A stretch of DNA of 64,000 nucleotides from Gemmatimonadaceae bacterium. GTDB taxonomy: Bacteria > Gemmatimonadota > Gemmatimonadetes > Gemmatimonadales > Gemmatimonadaceae. Position numbers and translations under genes: made by a program. Positions 52,868-62,156 of the stretch are shown here, one piece after another (the stretch's first letter is position 1; each line of letters starts with the position of its first letter). The stretch spans positions 1 through 64,000 of the forward strand of contig JAICWO010000018.1 of assembly GCA_025934775.1 (NCBI GenBank). The letters are read 5' to 3'. The notes beneath the pieces are model-generated. The model was not told where the DNA came from. It did not search any database and saw only the letters and a program-made list of their open reading frames with translations.

Positions 52868-55051
52868 TCAGCCCTTCGGCTGCTCGATCGCAGTCTCGAC
52901 GGCCTGGAGCCGCGCCGCGAGGCGCGCGTTCTCGGCGCGCAGTGCGGCGATCTCCGCGCTCACCACATCAGCGGACGGCGCCGACGCGGCTGACACGGTC
53001 GGCAGCGTCACCGAGCGCTTGGGCCAGAACGTCTTCATCACGGCGAAGACGAGGAGCCCGAGCAGGAGCATCTGCGCGAGCACGGTCTGCCACGTGGGAT
53101 AGATGCCGAGCGCGTCGACGGTCGGGAAGCCTGGGATCAAGCTGATCGGCATCGCGTTTCCTTCCTGCAGCTCGCGGACGCCCTTCCCCATGAAGACGAA
53201 GGCCATGTAATACAGCAGAATGCTCGTCACGCTGAAGAACGGCCGCAGCGGAATCTTCACGCCGAACTTGTAGAACAGCGTGAAGATGATCGCGAGCCCG
53301 ACGAAGCCGGCGACGATGCCGAGGCTGATCGGCAGCACGACGTGCGCGCCTTCGTTGAACAGCGCCTGGTAGAAGAGCGCCGTCTCCGCGCCTTCGCGGT
53401 ACACGGCGAGGAACGCGACGAACGCGAGCGCGTTGCCGCCGCCGTGGTCCAGCGCATTGTTCACCTTCTCGCGAATGAACTGCTGCCATTTGGCCGCTTC
53501 CACGCGCGAGATGAGCCAGTAGCTCACCGAGAAGAGCACGGCCACGGCGATGAGGAGCGTGACGCCTTCGATGATCTCCTGGCTCGCCGGAATCGCGGTC
53601 AGCACCGTGCGCAGCACCACGGCGGTGAGACCGCTCGCCAGCAAGCCGAGCACGATCCCCATCCAGATCGAGCGCAGGCGCTCCCGGTGGCCCGTCTTGA
53701 GCAGGAACGCCACGACGGCCCCGATGACGAGGATCGCCTCGAAGCCTTCGCGAAGGATAATGAGTAAACTCTGAAGGAATGCCTCCGAGCCGCTTCCCGC
53801 GGGGCGCGTGAGATCGACGACGTTCTGCATGTTCGCCTCGATCGCGTCGCGCGCCCGCTCGGCGCCGTGCAGGTCGTTCGACTTCACGGCCCCCTTGAAG
53901 TCCGCGAACAGCCGCTCCATCGACGACACCACGCCCGGATTGCGAGCGCGTGCCGGCGACTCGATCGGCTCGAATGCGATGTAGGCGTCGAACGCGCGAT
54001 CGCCCGCGTCGGTCATGCGGCCGTTGCGCGCCGCGGTGAGCGACTGCTCGAGGAGCGACAGCGCGAGCCGCGCCGCCGCGTCGGCCGAGCCGTCGTTCGC
54101 CGCCACCGTCGAGGTCCCACCGCTCTCCGAAAGATTTCGAAGATACGCGACGACGCTCTGCACCTGGTCCGGCGAGAGCTGACGCGCCGGCGGCATCGGA
54201 GTGCCCGGCGTGCCGTTCGCGATCATCGCCGCGAGCGCCGAATCGCTCCTCTCCGCCTGCCAGGCGAACGAGCCCACCTCGGGCGGCAGCTTGCTCAACG
54301 AACGCGCGATCGCGCCGTCGCTCAGTCCCGCCGCGCCATGGCATTCCAGACAGTTCTGCGTGTACAACCCCTCGCCCTCGGCCACCTGCGCCGGCGTCCG
54401 CCGCAGCGACTCGAGGTACGCGACCACGTCCCACCGCTGCTCCGCGGTGAGCTTCGACGACCACGCCGGCATCGCCGTGCCGGTGACGCCGACGGAGATC
54501 TTCCGAAACATCATCGCGGGCGTGACCGCGTTCATCGTTTGCTCATCGCCCAGCGCCGGCGGCTTGGGATTGATGTTGACCGCCGCCGGTCCATCACCGC
54601 GGCCGAGCATGCCGTGGCAGCTCGCGCAGTTCGCCTCGAACAACTTTCTCCCTTGCGCGAGGTCGAGCGCTTTGGTCGGGAGCTCGAGCGCGGCGCCGCT
54701 CCCGAGCGCCGCCGCGAATCGCTGCGCGAGCGGTGTCAGCGCGGACGGCGGCTTCTTCGCGTTGACCGCCGCGATGATCGAATCGAGAATCGCGCGCGCG
54801 GCCGGCCCACGGTCGCCGGGAAGGCGCAGCGCGGCATCGCGCGCGTCCTGTAGGAAGCCTACCGCTTCGCCGTATTCGTCGTTCGAGGTGAGGCGACCCT
54901 GGGCATCGATGCCCTTTCCGTATTCCTCGACGGCCACGCTCACGATGCTGGCGACGCGCTGGACCGGGTTCTCCTGCGCCTGCATCCGGGCGGGCATTCC
55001 CGCGAGCAGGGTCACCACGGCGGCCATGCCGAGCTTGGTGCTGATTCTCAT
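52868..55051 (-). CDS. Di-cytochrome c/FTR1 iron permease fusion
   Basis: Protein of 727 aa. Signal peptide; then two cytochrome c domains with heme motifs CASCH (142-146) and CLECH (234-238); a helical spacer; and from about 425 an FTR1 high-affinity iron permease with two REGxE motifs (REGFE 434-438, REGAE 552-556) and seven membrane spans. The C-terminus carries a coiled coil (AEIAALRAENARLAARLQAVE). Ferrous iron could be oxidised at the heme domain and passed as Fe(III), as in EfeUOB or Fet3-Ftr1 logic. Such fusions are known but not well studied. TATATT 9 bases before the ATG; no ribosome site. Confidence 0.92.
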   Translation of the reverse strand: MRISTKLGMAAVVTLLAGMPARMQAQENPVQRVASIVSVAVEEYGKGIDAQGRLTSNDEYGEAVGFLQDARDAALRLPGDRGPAARAILDSIIAAVNAKKPPSALTPLAQRFAAALGSGAALELPTKALDLAQGRKLFEANCASCHGMLGRGDGPAAVNINPKPPALGDEQTMNAVTPAMMFRKISVGVTGTAMPAWSSKLTAEQRWDVVAYLESLRRTPAQVAEGEGLYTQNCLECHGAAGLSDGAIARSLSKLPPEVGSFAWQAERSDSALAAMIANGTPGTPMPPARQLSPDQVQSVVAYLRNLSESGGTSTVAANDGSADAAARLALSLLEQSLTAARNGRMTDAGDRAFDAYIAFEPIESPARARNPGVVSSMERLFADFKGAVKSNDLHGAERARDAIEANMQNVVDLTRPAGSGSEAFLQSLLIILREGFEAILVIGAVVAFLLKTGHRERLRSIWMGIVLGLLASGLTAVVLRTVLTAIPASQEIIEGVTLLIAVAVLFSVSYWLISRVEAAKWQQFIREKVNNALDHGGGNALAFVAFLAVYREGAETALFYQALFNEGAHVVLPISLGIVAGFVGLAIIFTLFYKFGVKIPLRPFFSVTSILLYYMAFVFMGKGVRELQEGNAMPISLIPGFPTVDALGIYPTWQTVLAQMLLLGLLVFAVMKTFWPKRSVTLPTVSAASAPSADVVSAEIAALRAENARLAARLQAVETAIEQPKG

Positions 55052-55060
55052 TGCCGAGGG

Positions 55061-55066
55061 AATATA
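55061..55066 (-). promoter_or_regulatory. -10-like element of the cytochrome c-FTR1 gene
   Basis: Minus-strand TATATT ends 9 bases before the ATG at 55051. Neither a -35 nor a ribosome site is obvious. Confidence 0.4.
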
Positions 55067-55109
55067 TCGGGATTGATCATGACGGTATAGCCGGTGAATT
55101 CCTCACGGC

Positions 55110-55490
55110 TCAGCGCTCGATGATCACCACGGCCACCGCCGTCGCCGCACTGTGGGTGAGCGAGACGTGCGTCGATGTTCCACCGATCTCCGCGAACCGG
55201 CTCGCCGCGCGACCATGGAGGCGCAGCTCGGGCGAGCCATCGGTGCGCGAGATGACTTCGACATCGCGCCAGCCGATGCCACGCGCCAGCTCATTCCCCG
55301 AGAGCGCCTTGAACGCTGCTTCTTTCGCGGCGAGGCGGACGGCGAGATGCTGCACCGGCTTGCGCTTCGATTGGATGTACGCGAGCTCGTCGCCCGTGAA
55401 CAGGCGATCGAGCATTCGCGAACCTTTGTCGGCGTACATTCGTTCCACACGGTCGATGTCGACGGCGTCCACACCGAGGCCGACGATCAT
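55110..55490 (-). CDS. acpS: Holo-(acyl-carrier-protein) synthase
   Basis: Protein of 126 aa, standard size. IVGLGVDAVDIDRVERM at the start (metal Asp), LAAKEAAFKALS (catalytic Glu region) and a terminal SLTHSAATAVAVV. Attaches 4'-phosphopantetheine to ACP. Last gene of a four-gene minus-strand operon; its start overlaps the upstream stop. Confidence 0.95.
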   Translation of the reverse strand: MIVGLGVDAVDIDRVERMYADKGSRMLDRLFTGDELAYIQSKRKPVQHLAVRLAAKEAAFKALSGNELARGIGWRDVEVISRTDGSPELRLHGRAASRFAEIGGTSTHVSLTHSAATAVAVVIIER

Positions 55491-56227
55491 CGCGTCACGG
55501 AGCCGCGCTCGAGCGCCGCATCGAGCGCGACCCAGGTTCGGTCGGCTGCCTCGAAGATCGCGCGAAGCTGATCGGACCATTCGCGCCAGGCGCGCAGATC
55601 GTCGACTGCGGCGCGCGCGCTGTCAGCGAGTCGCGCGAGCTCGACGAACGCATCGCGCAGCGGTTCGGCCGCGTCGTGCAACTCCGCGTGCAGTGCGCGA
55701 CGTGCCGGCGCGTTCGCGCCAAAGCGCGCCGCCGCGAACGCGGCGAGCGTCGCGTCGATCTCCGACGAGAGCTTGGACGCGTCGAACGCGTCGAGGGCGG
55801 CGAGTGGCGCACGCGCGCCGTCGGCGGTGCGCCGCGCAGCGAGCAATGGCGCGAAGAACCGCTGCTGCTCGCTCGCGCCGGTCTCGCGGACGCCTCGGCT
55901 GCCGCGGCGGGAGCCGAACGCCCTCAGCGTGCGCGTGAGCTCGGGGATGGTGCAGCAGCGGAGGAGCAGCTCGCTGCGAATCGCGGCGGCGGTCTCACTC
56001 GACAGCTCGATCTGCGTGCCATCGCGCAAGCGCATTTCGACGTGCGCGCGATCGTCGCGAACCGCATCGATGGACGCGAACGGCACGCGCACCGGCTGAT
56101 CGTCGGCGGCGCCGAGGATCATCACGAGTGCCTCGTCGTCGAAGACGATGGTTGCCGCGCCGAGGTCGGTTCGCCCGATGCGCGCGGCGGACATCTGATG
56201 CGGAGAGTGTACGCGCTCGATCATCAT
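55487..56227 (-). CDS. Hypothetical protein with PH-like N-terminus
   Basis: Protein of 246 aa. The N-terminal 85 residues are beta-rich and resemble a PH-like fold (GAATIVFDDEALVMILG..., RVPFASIDAVRD, VEMRLRDGTQIELSSE). The rest is Ala/Arg-rich helical (FDASKLSSEIDATLAAFAAAR, DLRAWREWSDQLRAIFEAADRTW). Not recognised. Coupled between HAD phosphatase and acpS by overlaps on both sides (TGATG upstream). Confidence 0.6.
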   Translation of the reverse strand: MMIERVHSPHQMSAARIGRTDLGAATIVFDDEALVMILGAADDQPVRVPFASIDAVRDDRAHVEMRLRDGTQIELSSETAAAIRSELLLRCCTIPELTRTLRAFGSRRGSRGVRETGASEQQRFFAPLLAARRTADGARAPLAALDAFDASKLSSEIDATLAAFAAARFGANAPARRALHAELHDAAEPLRDAFVELARLADSARAAVDDLRAWREWSDQLRAIFEAADRTWVALDAALERGSVTR

Positions 56228-56943
56228 CACGAATGTACGTCCGGTGTCACGTCCGCGAACAGGATCACGTCGACGACGGCGTTCGTGTCGGACAGATCCT
56301 CGAACGCCGCGAAGGCACCGTGCGCGCGCAGATCGTCCACCGAATAGTGGCCGGTCGCGACGCCGATTGGCCGCGCGCCGACGGCGCGTCCGCACGTCAT
56401 ATCGGCGGGCGTATCCCCGATCACGACGATGTCGTGACCGCGCACGTCGAGGCCGAGCTCCTCGCGCGCGCGCCGCTGCGCCACAACCGGCAGCTCGGCG
56501 CGGGTTTCGTGATCGGAGCCGTACGCGCCCACGAGGAATCGATCCGGATTTATGCCGGCCGCCACGAGCTTGGCACGCGCGCCAGCGAGCAGATTGCCGG
56601 TGAGCAGACCGAGCGCCACGTCCGCGCGCGCGTCGAGCGAGTCGAGCAGTGCTGGGACGCCCGGCATGACCCGAATCCCCTCTGGCGACGCACGGAGCTC
56701 CTCGTCGAGGTAGTCGACGTAACGGTCGAGCAGGTGATCCATGCGACCATCGATGTGATCGTCGCGATGTCCGGCCAGGCGCATCAGCTCGCGAACGATC
56801 TGCGGATCGGTCTTTCCGTCAAAGCGGTGATCGGTCGGGCCGGTGGTGCCGAAGACTTCGATCAGCGCGCGGTGAATCGCCCGCCGGCCGGCGCCGTCGG
56901 TGAGCAGGATCGTACCGTCAATGTCGAACAGGACGAGCTTCAC
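56227..56943 (-). CDS. HAD-family phosphatase (phosphoglycolate phosphatase-like)
   Basis: Protein of 238 aa. Motif I FDIDGTILLTDGAG (nucleophile Asp), motif II GLLTGNLLAGARAKL, motif III/IV VVIGDTPADMTCGRAVGAR. Cap region resembles Gph/PGP-type. Substrate not clear. GTG start overlapping the EamA stop. Confidence 0.88.
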   Translation of the reverse strand: MKLVLFDIDGTILLTDGAGRRAIHRALIEVFGTTGPTDHRFDGKTDPQIVRELMRLAGHRDDHIDGRMDHLLDRYVDYLDEELRASPEGIRVMPGVPALLDSLDARADVALGLLTGNLLAGARAKLVAAGINPDRFLVGAYGSDHETRAELPVVAQRRAREELGLDVRGHDIVVIGDTPADMTCGRAVGARPIGVATGHYSVDDLRAHGAFAAFEDLSDTNAVVDVILFADVTPDVHS

Positions 56944-57869
56944 TGGCGCGTCAGCACGAGGCCGCCGAGAATGCCCGCGGCGCCGACGCCCTGCCAGATC
57001 GTGGGGACCTCGCCGAGGAGTGGCCACGCGACGAGCACCGCGATGATCGGCTGCAAGTTGGAGTACATCGCAGAGCGCGTCGGGCCGATCACGCGAATGC
57101 CTCGATACCAGAACAGGTACGCGACCACGAGCGAGAAGATGCCGCTGTACAGAATCGCGCTCCAGCCAAGGATCGGCATCGTCGACCACGACGTCCTCGC
57201 GATGGAGGGCCACGCGACGATGAACAGCGGCACCGCGCCGCCGATCATCGTGAGCGCGGAAAGCTGCATGCCGGAGACGCGCTCGGTGTACGGCTTGAGC
57301 ATTACTGAATAGACCGCCCAGCACGCCGAGCCCGCGAGCACGAGGAAATCGCCGGTGACCGACGGACTGCTCGGACCTCCGCCCGCCCCGGTCTGCGTCG
57401 TTCCGAGCACGACGAACGCGATGCCGATCGCCGAGAGCACGATCCCGAGCACGCCGCGCCGGTGCATGCGATCCACGCCGCGGATGCGGCTCACGATCGC
57501 GATGAGCGCGGGCGACGCGGCGACGACGAGCGCCGCGTCACTGGCGCGTGTGCGCGCGATGCCCTCGACGAACAGATATTGATAAATGCCGTTGCCGAGC
57601 ACGCCGAGCGCGAGCAATGCCATCGCGTCGCGCGGACGCGGCAGGTTCTTGCCGGCGAGCACGATGCCGGCGAGGACGACCGCCGCGAGCATCGTGCGGA
57701 CGCCGTTGTACGCGAGCGGCTCGATGAGATTCGTCCCGAACTTCACGACACTGTAATTCGCGCCCCAGATGACGGCCATCAGGACGAGCAAAGCGTCAGT
57801 GAGCCAAACGCCCGGCCGCGTGGAACTCGCGTGGCCGGGCGTGACCGCATCGCCTACAGTCGAACCCAT
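56940..57869 (-). CDS. EamA/DMT-family transporter
   Basis: Protein of 309 aa with ten membrane spans in two EamA repeats (first from VLMAVIWGANYSVVKFGT, second from GDFLVLAGSACWAVYSVML). Exporters of this family move amino acids, nucleotides or other metabolites. Substrate unknown. First gene of a four-gene operon; divergent from the gene at 57915. Confidence 0.9.
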   Translation of the reverse strand: MGSTVGDAVTPGHASSTRPGVWLTDALLVLMAVIWGANYSVVKFGTNLIEPLAYNGVRTMLAAVVLAGIVLAGKNLPRPRDAMALLALGVLGNGIYQYLFVEGIARTRASDAALVVAASPALIAIVSRIRGVDRMHRRGVLGIVLSAIGIAFVVLGTTQTGAGGGPSSPSVTGDFLVLAGSACWAVYSVMLKPYTERVSGMQLSALTMIGGAVPLFIVAWPSIARTSWSTMPILGWSAILYSGIFSLVVAYLFWYRGIRVIGPTRSAMYSNLQPIIAVLVAWPLLGEVPTIWQGVGAAGILGGLVLTRQ

Positions 57870-57903
57870 GATGGAAAAGTAGACGGCCGGCCGTGAACCT
57901 GTC

Positions 57904-57909
57904 TATGTT
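57904..57909 (+). promoter_or_regulatory. -10-like element before the 139-aa gene
   Basis: TATGTT ends 5 bases before the ATG at 57915. No ribosome site is present. Confidence 0.4.
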
Positions 57910-57914
57910 GCGTC

Positions 57915-58334
57915 ATGCACGTGGCCTTTGCGCTCTTCGCCGACGCGGCGAATCTCTCGCAGGAAGGAAAGCTCAACATCCTGGGCGTCTTCGACGCGCT
58001 TCAGGTAGCCGCGCTGCCCGCGGTGCATCCGCGCGCGCATCTCGTCGTGCATCTCAAGGGCACGCACACCGACATCGGCGCGCACACGGTGGCGTTTCGC
58101 TGGCTGAGCCCAAGCGGCCAGGAGCTGTGGAACAGCTCCGGAGACCTGAACGTTGGCGCTCCGCCTCCGGGAGTGGCCGAGATGGACCTGCCGCTCATCG
58201 CGCAGCTCGACCTACCGATGGACGCCGCCGGCGCCTACATGATGTCGATCGGCATCGACGGCGAGCACACGATCGACGTGCCGCTGCAGGTGCGCACCGC
58301 CGCACAGATGGTTCCGAACGGAATCCTGAGCTGA
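57915..58334 (+). CDS. Small uncharacterised beta-rich protein (DUF6941-like)
   Basis: Protein of 139 aa. Starts MHVAFALFADAANLSQEGKL and NILGVFDALQV, a pattern recalled from a family called DUF6941; the remainder alternates strands (AHLVVHLKGTHTDIGAHTVAFRW, EMDLPLIAQLDLPMDAAGAY). Function unknown. Not signal-peptide bearing. It ends 5 bases from the convergent peptidase stop. Confidence 0.65.
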   Translation: MHVAFALFADAANLSQEGKLNILGVFDALQVAALPAVHPRAHLVVHLKGTHTDIGAHTVAFRWLSPSGQELWNSSGDLNVGAPPPGVAEMDLPLIAQLDLPMDAAGAYMMSIGIDGEHTIDVPLQVRTAAQMVPNGILS

Positions 58335-58338
58335 CCCG

Positions 58339-59121
58339 CTACAACATCCGTCGAGCGAAGAGGAACCGCTCGCGGAGCTTGTCGACGTACGGATCCGCGC
58401 GATTGTCGAGCCGCTCGATCGCGTAGCCGCCGCGGCCAAGCGCGAGGTGCACCATCCGCCGCTCGCCCAGCGCGATGCCGACGTGCGTCACGCGCTGGTC
58501 CGCGCGATCGGAGAAGAACAGGAGATCTGCCGTCGCCAGCTCGCCGACGTCGCGACCGGCATCCGTTCCGAGCTCCGCCTGCTGCCAGGCATCGCGCGGA
58601 AGCTGCGTGCCGTGCAGCGCGAACACGCTCTGCACGAGTCCCGAGCAGTCGGCGCCCCACGGCGTCACCCCGCCCCATAGGTACGCGGTGCCCGCGAAGT
58701 AATCCTGCGCGCTTCGCGTGATCGCCACGGGATCGAGCGGAAAGCGATCGGAGAGCTCCGTCGCCTCCACCGTTTCCCCCATCTTCACGACTTCGTCGGG
58801 GGCGAGCACGGCGCGGAGCGGGAGCGCGCGCCGATCGCCGGCACCGGTTCGCGTGACACAGCCGAGCGAGATGCGTGTCGCCTGGCGGCTCTGGCGAGAC
58901 GAGAGCTCCGGCGCGCGTGCGAGAAAGCCGGTGTGCATCCAGCCGTCGTAGCCGTCGGCGCCGCGCGCGCGCACCCACTCGCCTTCCTCCTCCAGCGCGT
59001 CGACGCGATGACCGCCGATCTGCTGCGAGATCATCTGGCTCGCGACGCGTGGTTCGGCGTGCATCGGCGCGATGGGCGACCGCACCGTCGCCTCGTACAA
59101 GACCCTTTCGTCCGGGATCAC
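58339..59121 (-). CDS. NlpC/P60 (C40) cell-wall endopeptidase with SH3 domain
   Basis: Protein of 260 aa. N-terminal bacterial SH3 (about 1-75, VRARGADGYDGWMHTGFLA); C-terminal NlpC/P60 with catalytic Cys in WGADCSGLVQSVF, His in THVGIAL and third residue in VHLALGRGG. Cuts peptidoglycan peptide stems, probably recycling or remodelling. No signal peptide is visible. Overlaps the small zinc-ribbon gene by ATGA. Confidence 0.9.
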   Translation of the reverse strand: MIPDERVLYEATVRSPIAPMHAEPRVASQMISQQIGGHRVDALEEEGEWVRARGADGYDGWMHTGFLARAPELSSRQSRQATRISLGCVTRTGAGDRRALPLRAVLAPDEVVKMGETVEATELSDRFPLDPVAITRSAQDYFAGTAYLWGGVTPWGADCSGLVQSVFALHGTQLPRDAWQQAELGTDAGRDVGELATADLLFFSDRADQRVTHVGIALGERRMVHLALGRGGYAIERLDNRADPYVDKLRERFLFARRML

Positions 59122-59297
59122 TTCTGCGACGCCGCGTCTCGCTTTGCCTGACAGGCGCGACAGCGCGTGATCCCGCGCATGTCGCAGATGACGCAGATGA
59201 ACGTCCCGCAGTCCACGCAGGGATAGCCTTCGGACGCGCGCTCTTCATTGCCGCACGAGCGGCAGATCATCGCGTCGTGTTCCTGGACTTTGTTCAT
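59118..59297 (-). CDS. Small zinc-ribbon protein (59 aa)
   Basis: Protein of 59 aa: Cys pairs in ICRSCGNEE, PCVDCGTFICVIC and TRCRACQAKR can bind two zinc ions. TATCTT lies 7 bases before the ATG (59305-59310), so it may have its own leaderless promoter inside the kinase gene's 3' end. Function unknown; between the kinase and the peptidase. Confidence 0.72.
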   Translation of the reverse strand: MNKVQEHDAMICRSCGNEERASEGYPCVDCGTFICVICDMRGITRCRACQAKRDAASQK

Positions 59298-59302
59298 GCG
59301 GG

Positions 59303-62155
59303 CTAAGATAGCGGCTCGGGCTCGGCTTCCGCGAGGACGACGGCCGCGAGCTCGTCGAGAAGGAACGGTTTGGCGACAGTCGGGCACCCCGTCGCGTCGA
59401 GCGCGCGGCGCGCCTGTTCGCTCTGCGTGTCGCCCGTGATGAATACCACGCGCGGCGGCACGCGGCCGAGCGAGCGAAGCTCCGCGAGCACCTCGTCCCC
59501 CGCGATGTCGGGAAGCCGCAGGTCGAGCAGCAGCGCATCATAGCTGGCTTCGATCGAACGCAGAATCGCATCGCGACCCATTCCGACGAGATCGACGACG
59601 TGTCCGAGCGAACGGAAATACGTCGCGATCGCGTGGCGAATCGTCGGTTCGTCGTCGACGACGAGGAGCCGGCGTCTCGCCACCGCGGGCACAGTCTGGC
59701 CGTCCACCGGAACGTCGTCGCTGCTCGGCGGCAGCACGTGCGGGAGCTCGATGATGAAGGTCGCGCCGCAGCCCGGGCGCGATTCCACGCGAATGCGCCC
59801 GCCGTGCTCGCGAACGATGCCGTCGGAAATCGAGAGTCCGAGGCCCGTGCCTTCACCGACCGGCTTCGTCGTGAAGAACGGGTTGAAGATCCGCTGCAGG
59901 TTCTCGGGCGCGATCCCCGGGCCCGAGTCGCTCACGCGCAGGCTGAGTTGACCCGCCGCGTGATCGGTGCTCAGCACGATCCGGCGGTCCCGGTCCCACG
60001 ACGACAGCGCGTGCTCCGCGTTCGTGATCAGGTTGAGTACGACTTGCTGAAGCTGGAACGGATCCGCCCACGTGATTGGAAGGAGCGGATCGAGGCGCAT
60101 CTCGATCTCGACCTGCGCGAGCCTGAGCGCGTAGCGGCGCAGCTCGAGCGTGTCGTCGATCACGCGATTGAGATCCGTGATGGTGCGCTCCGGCTGATGC
60201 TGCCGGGCGAACGTCAGCAGGTTCGAGACGATCTTTGCCGCACGCTTCGCCTCGAGATTGATCGCCTCGATCGCGCGCCGATCGTGCGGCGCACCCTGCG
60301 GCGCGGCCAGCAAGAGTTGCGCGAACGCCATCACACTCGCCAACGGGTTGTTCAGCTCGTGCGCCACCCCGCTCACGAGCTGCCCGACGGCCGCGAGCTT
60401 CTCCTGCTGCATGAGCTGCTCGGCGAGACGGCGTTCGTCCGTGATGTCGCGTACGATGCCGAGGGCACCCGTGACCGCGTCACCCTCGCTGAGCGGCGTG
60501 AGAGTGAGGGAGCATTGCCGCAGCTCGCCGTCCGCCGACGGGTATCGCAGCTCCACGCGGCGTCGAGAGCCCGCGAGACTGTCGCGAATCGCGTTGCTCG
60601 CCGCGGCATGATCGCGCGGGTCTACCAGCGCGCAGAAGTCGCTGCCCTCGAGCTCCGCGCGACTCTTGCCGCTCGATCGCTCGAGCGAGCGGTTGACGCT
60701 CGAGAGAAGACCGTCGGCCCCGACGGTGAAGATCGCATCCGACGCCGATTCGACGAGCCGCGTGTAGCGGGCCTCCGAGCGCTGGAGCGCGAGCGCGCGC
60801 TCACGCTCGTCGGTGACGTCGCGCGCGACGCCAAGGATACCGATCACCTGCGTGCCGTGCCGGATCGGAGTGTTCGTGACGGACGCGAGACGGCGCGTCC
60901 CGTCGGTGCGCAGGAAATGACACTCGTACCGGCGCACGGAACCGGCGAGCGCCGCCTTGAAATGCTCTTTGAGCTGAGCCACCTCGCTGCTGCCGACGAG
61001 CGGCAGCGGACTCCGGCCGAGCAGCTCTTCGCGGCCGCGGCCGGCAAGCTGGCACGTCGCCTCGTTCACCGACGTGAAGGTTCCATGCGCATCAAGCGTG
61101 TAGATCGCGTCCGTCGCACTCTCGAACAGATTGCGGTACCGCGCCTCCGACTGGCCCACGGCATCGCGCGCTCTCCGCTCATCGTCCACCGCCTGCCGGT
61201 AGCGCTCCGCCGCCGCGCGCGCCTCCTCGTACAGCCGCGCGTTGGACACCGCGACCGCGACCTGGTCGGCGAGCCGCTGGAGGACGACGGCATCCTCCTC
61301 GGTGAACTCCGTGTCGCGATTGATCACCGAGAGCGCGCCGATCGCCTCCGTGCTCGAGAACAACGGCGCGACGAGCGTGCGTTCGACGTTGGCGGCGATC
61401 CGCGTCGGACCATAGGCGTCGTCGATGCTGGCATCGTTGCAGATGATCGCGCGGCGCTCCCGGATGGCGCGGCCGCTCACGCTGCTCGCGACCGGCACCG
61501 GCGCGCCCGTGAGCACTTCACCCGCGCCAATCCCGGCCACGATCACGATCTGGCTGTCGCGGAGGAGGCCGAGGGTGGCGCCTTCGGTGTGGAGCAGCGC
61601 GACCGCGTGGCGCAGACTGAGCTGCAGCACGTCGGTGAGGCGAAGCGAGCCGCTCACCGCGCGCGCGATGTCGCCCAGCGCCTCGCTTCGCCCGCGCTCG
61701 CGTTGGCTCTCTTCGTACAGTCGAGCGTTCTCGATGATCGACGCGGCCTGCTGCGCGAACAGCTCCACGGTCCGCACGCTCGCCAGCGTCGGCGGCCCGG
61801 GCTCGGCGGGCTCGGCGAGAATGAGGGTGGCGCGGACCTCGCCCGCGGCCGTGCGGAGCGGGACGATGAGTTGATTGGTATTCAGAAATGCTGAATGACT
61901 GATCCAGGCGACGACCGACGCGTCCGGCGGCATCGAATAGCCGTCGACCCGCTCGACCCGGCCGTAGCCCACGCGCTGGATCGCGTCCACCAGGATGCGC
62001 AGCCGGTCGTCGGTCGAGCGCGCGCGTTCGACGTCGGCCAGCGCTTCGTGCAGCAGCAGGAGCTGGTCGCGCTCGCGCAGCAGCCGCGCGAGCGACGTCG
62101 CCGACGTGTCGAGCTCCTGCCGCGGCGGGGCGGATGCGCCGATCGAGCGGCTCAT
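59303..62155 (-). CDS. GAF-PAS-PAS hybrid histidine kinase with receiver domain
   Basis: Protein of 950 aa. Region 20-150 is GAF-like; 161-310 GAF; 340-450 PAS (SEARYRNLFESATDAIYTL); 460-570 PAS (SEARYTRLVESASDAIFTV); HisKA with H599 (GVAHELNNPLAS); ATPase domain (NLITNAEHAL, DSGPGIAPENL, GTGLGLSISDG); C-terminal receiver with D878 (LLLDLRLPD). No membrane span, so a cytoplasmic sensor of small ligand, redox or light signals. The phosphorelay's next partner is not adjacent. Confidence 0.92.
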   Translation of the reverse strand: MSRSIGASAPPRQELDTSATSLARLLRERDQLLLLHEALADVERARSTDDRLRILVDAIQRVGYGRVERVDGYSMPPDASVVAWISHSAFLNTNQLIVPLRTAAGEVRATLILAEPAEPGPPTLASVRTVELFAQQAASIIENARLYEESQRERGRSEALGDIARAVSGSLRLTDVLQLSLRHAVALLHTEGATLGLLRDSQIVIVAGIGAGEVLTGAPVPVASSVSGRAIRERRAIICNDASIDDAYGPTRIAANVERTLVAPLFSSTEAIGALSVINRDTEFTEEDAVVLQRLADQVAVAVSNARLYEEARAAAERYRQAVDDERRARDAVGQSEARYRNLFESATDAIYTLDAHGTFTSVNEATCQLAGRGREELLGRSPLPLVGSSEVAQLKEHFKAALAGSVRRYECHFLRTDGTRRLASVTNTPIRHGTQVIGILGVARDVTDERERALALQRSEARYTRLVESASDAIFTVGADGLLSSVNRSLERSSGKSRAELEGSDFCALVDPRDHAAASNAIRDSLAGSRRRVELRYPSADGELRQCSLTLTPLSEGDAVTGALGIVRDITDERRLAEQLMQQEKLAAVGQLVSGVAHELNNPLASVMAFAQLLLAAPQGAPHDRRAIEAINLEAKRAAKIVSNLLTFARQHQPERTITDLNRVIDDTLELRRYALRLAQVEIEMRLDPLLPITWADPFQLQQVVLNLITNAEHALSSWDRDRRIVLSTDHAAGQLSLRVSDSGPGIAPENLQRIFNPFFTTKPVGEGTGLGLSISDGIVREHGGRIRVESRPGCGATFIIELPHVLPPSSDDVPVDGQTVPAVARRRLLVVDDEPTIRHAIATYFRSLGHVVDLVGMGRDAILRSIEASYDALLLDLRLPDIAGDEVLAELRSLGRVPPRVVFITGDTQSEQARRALDATGCPTVAKPFLLDELAAVVLAEAEPEPLS

Positions 62156-62156
62156 C

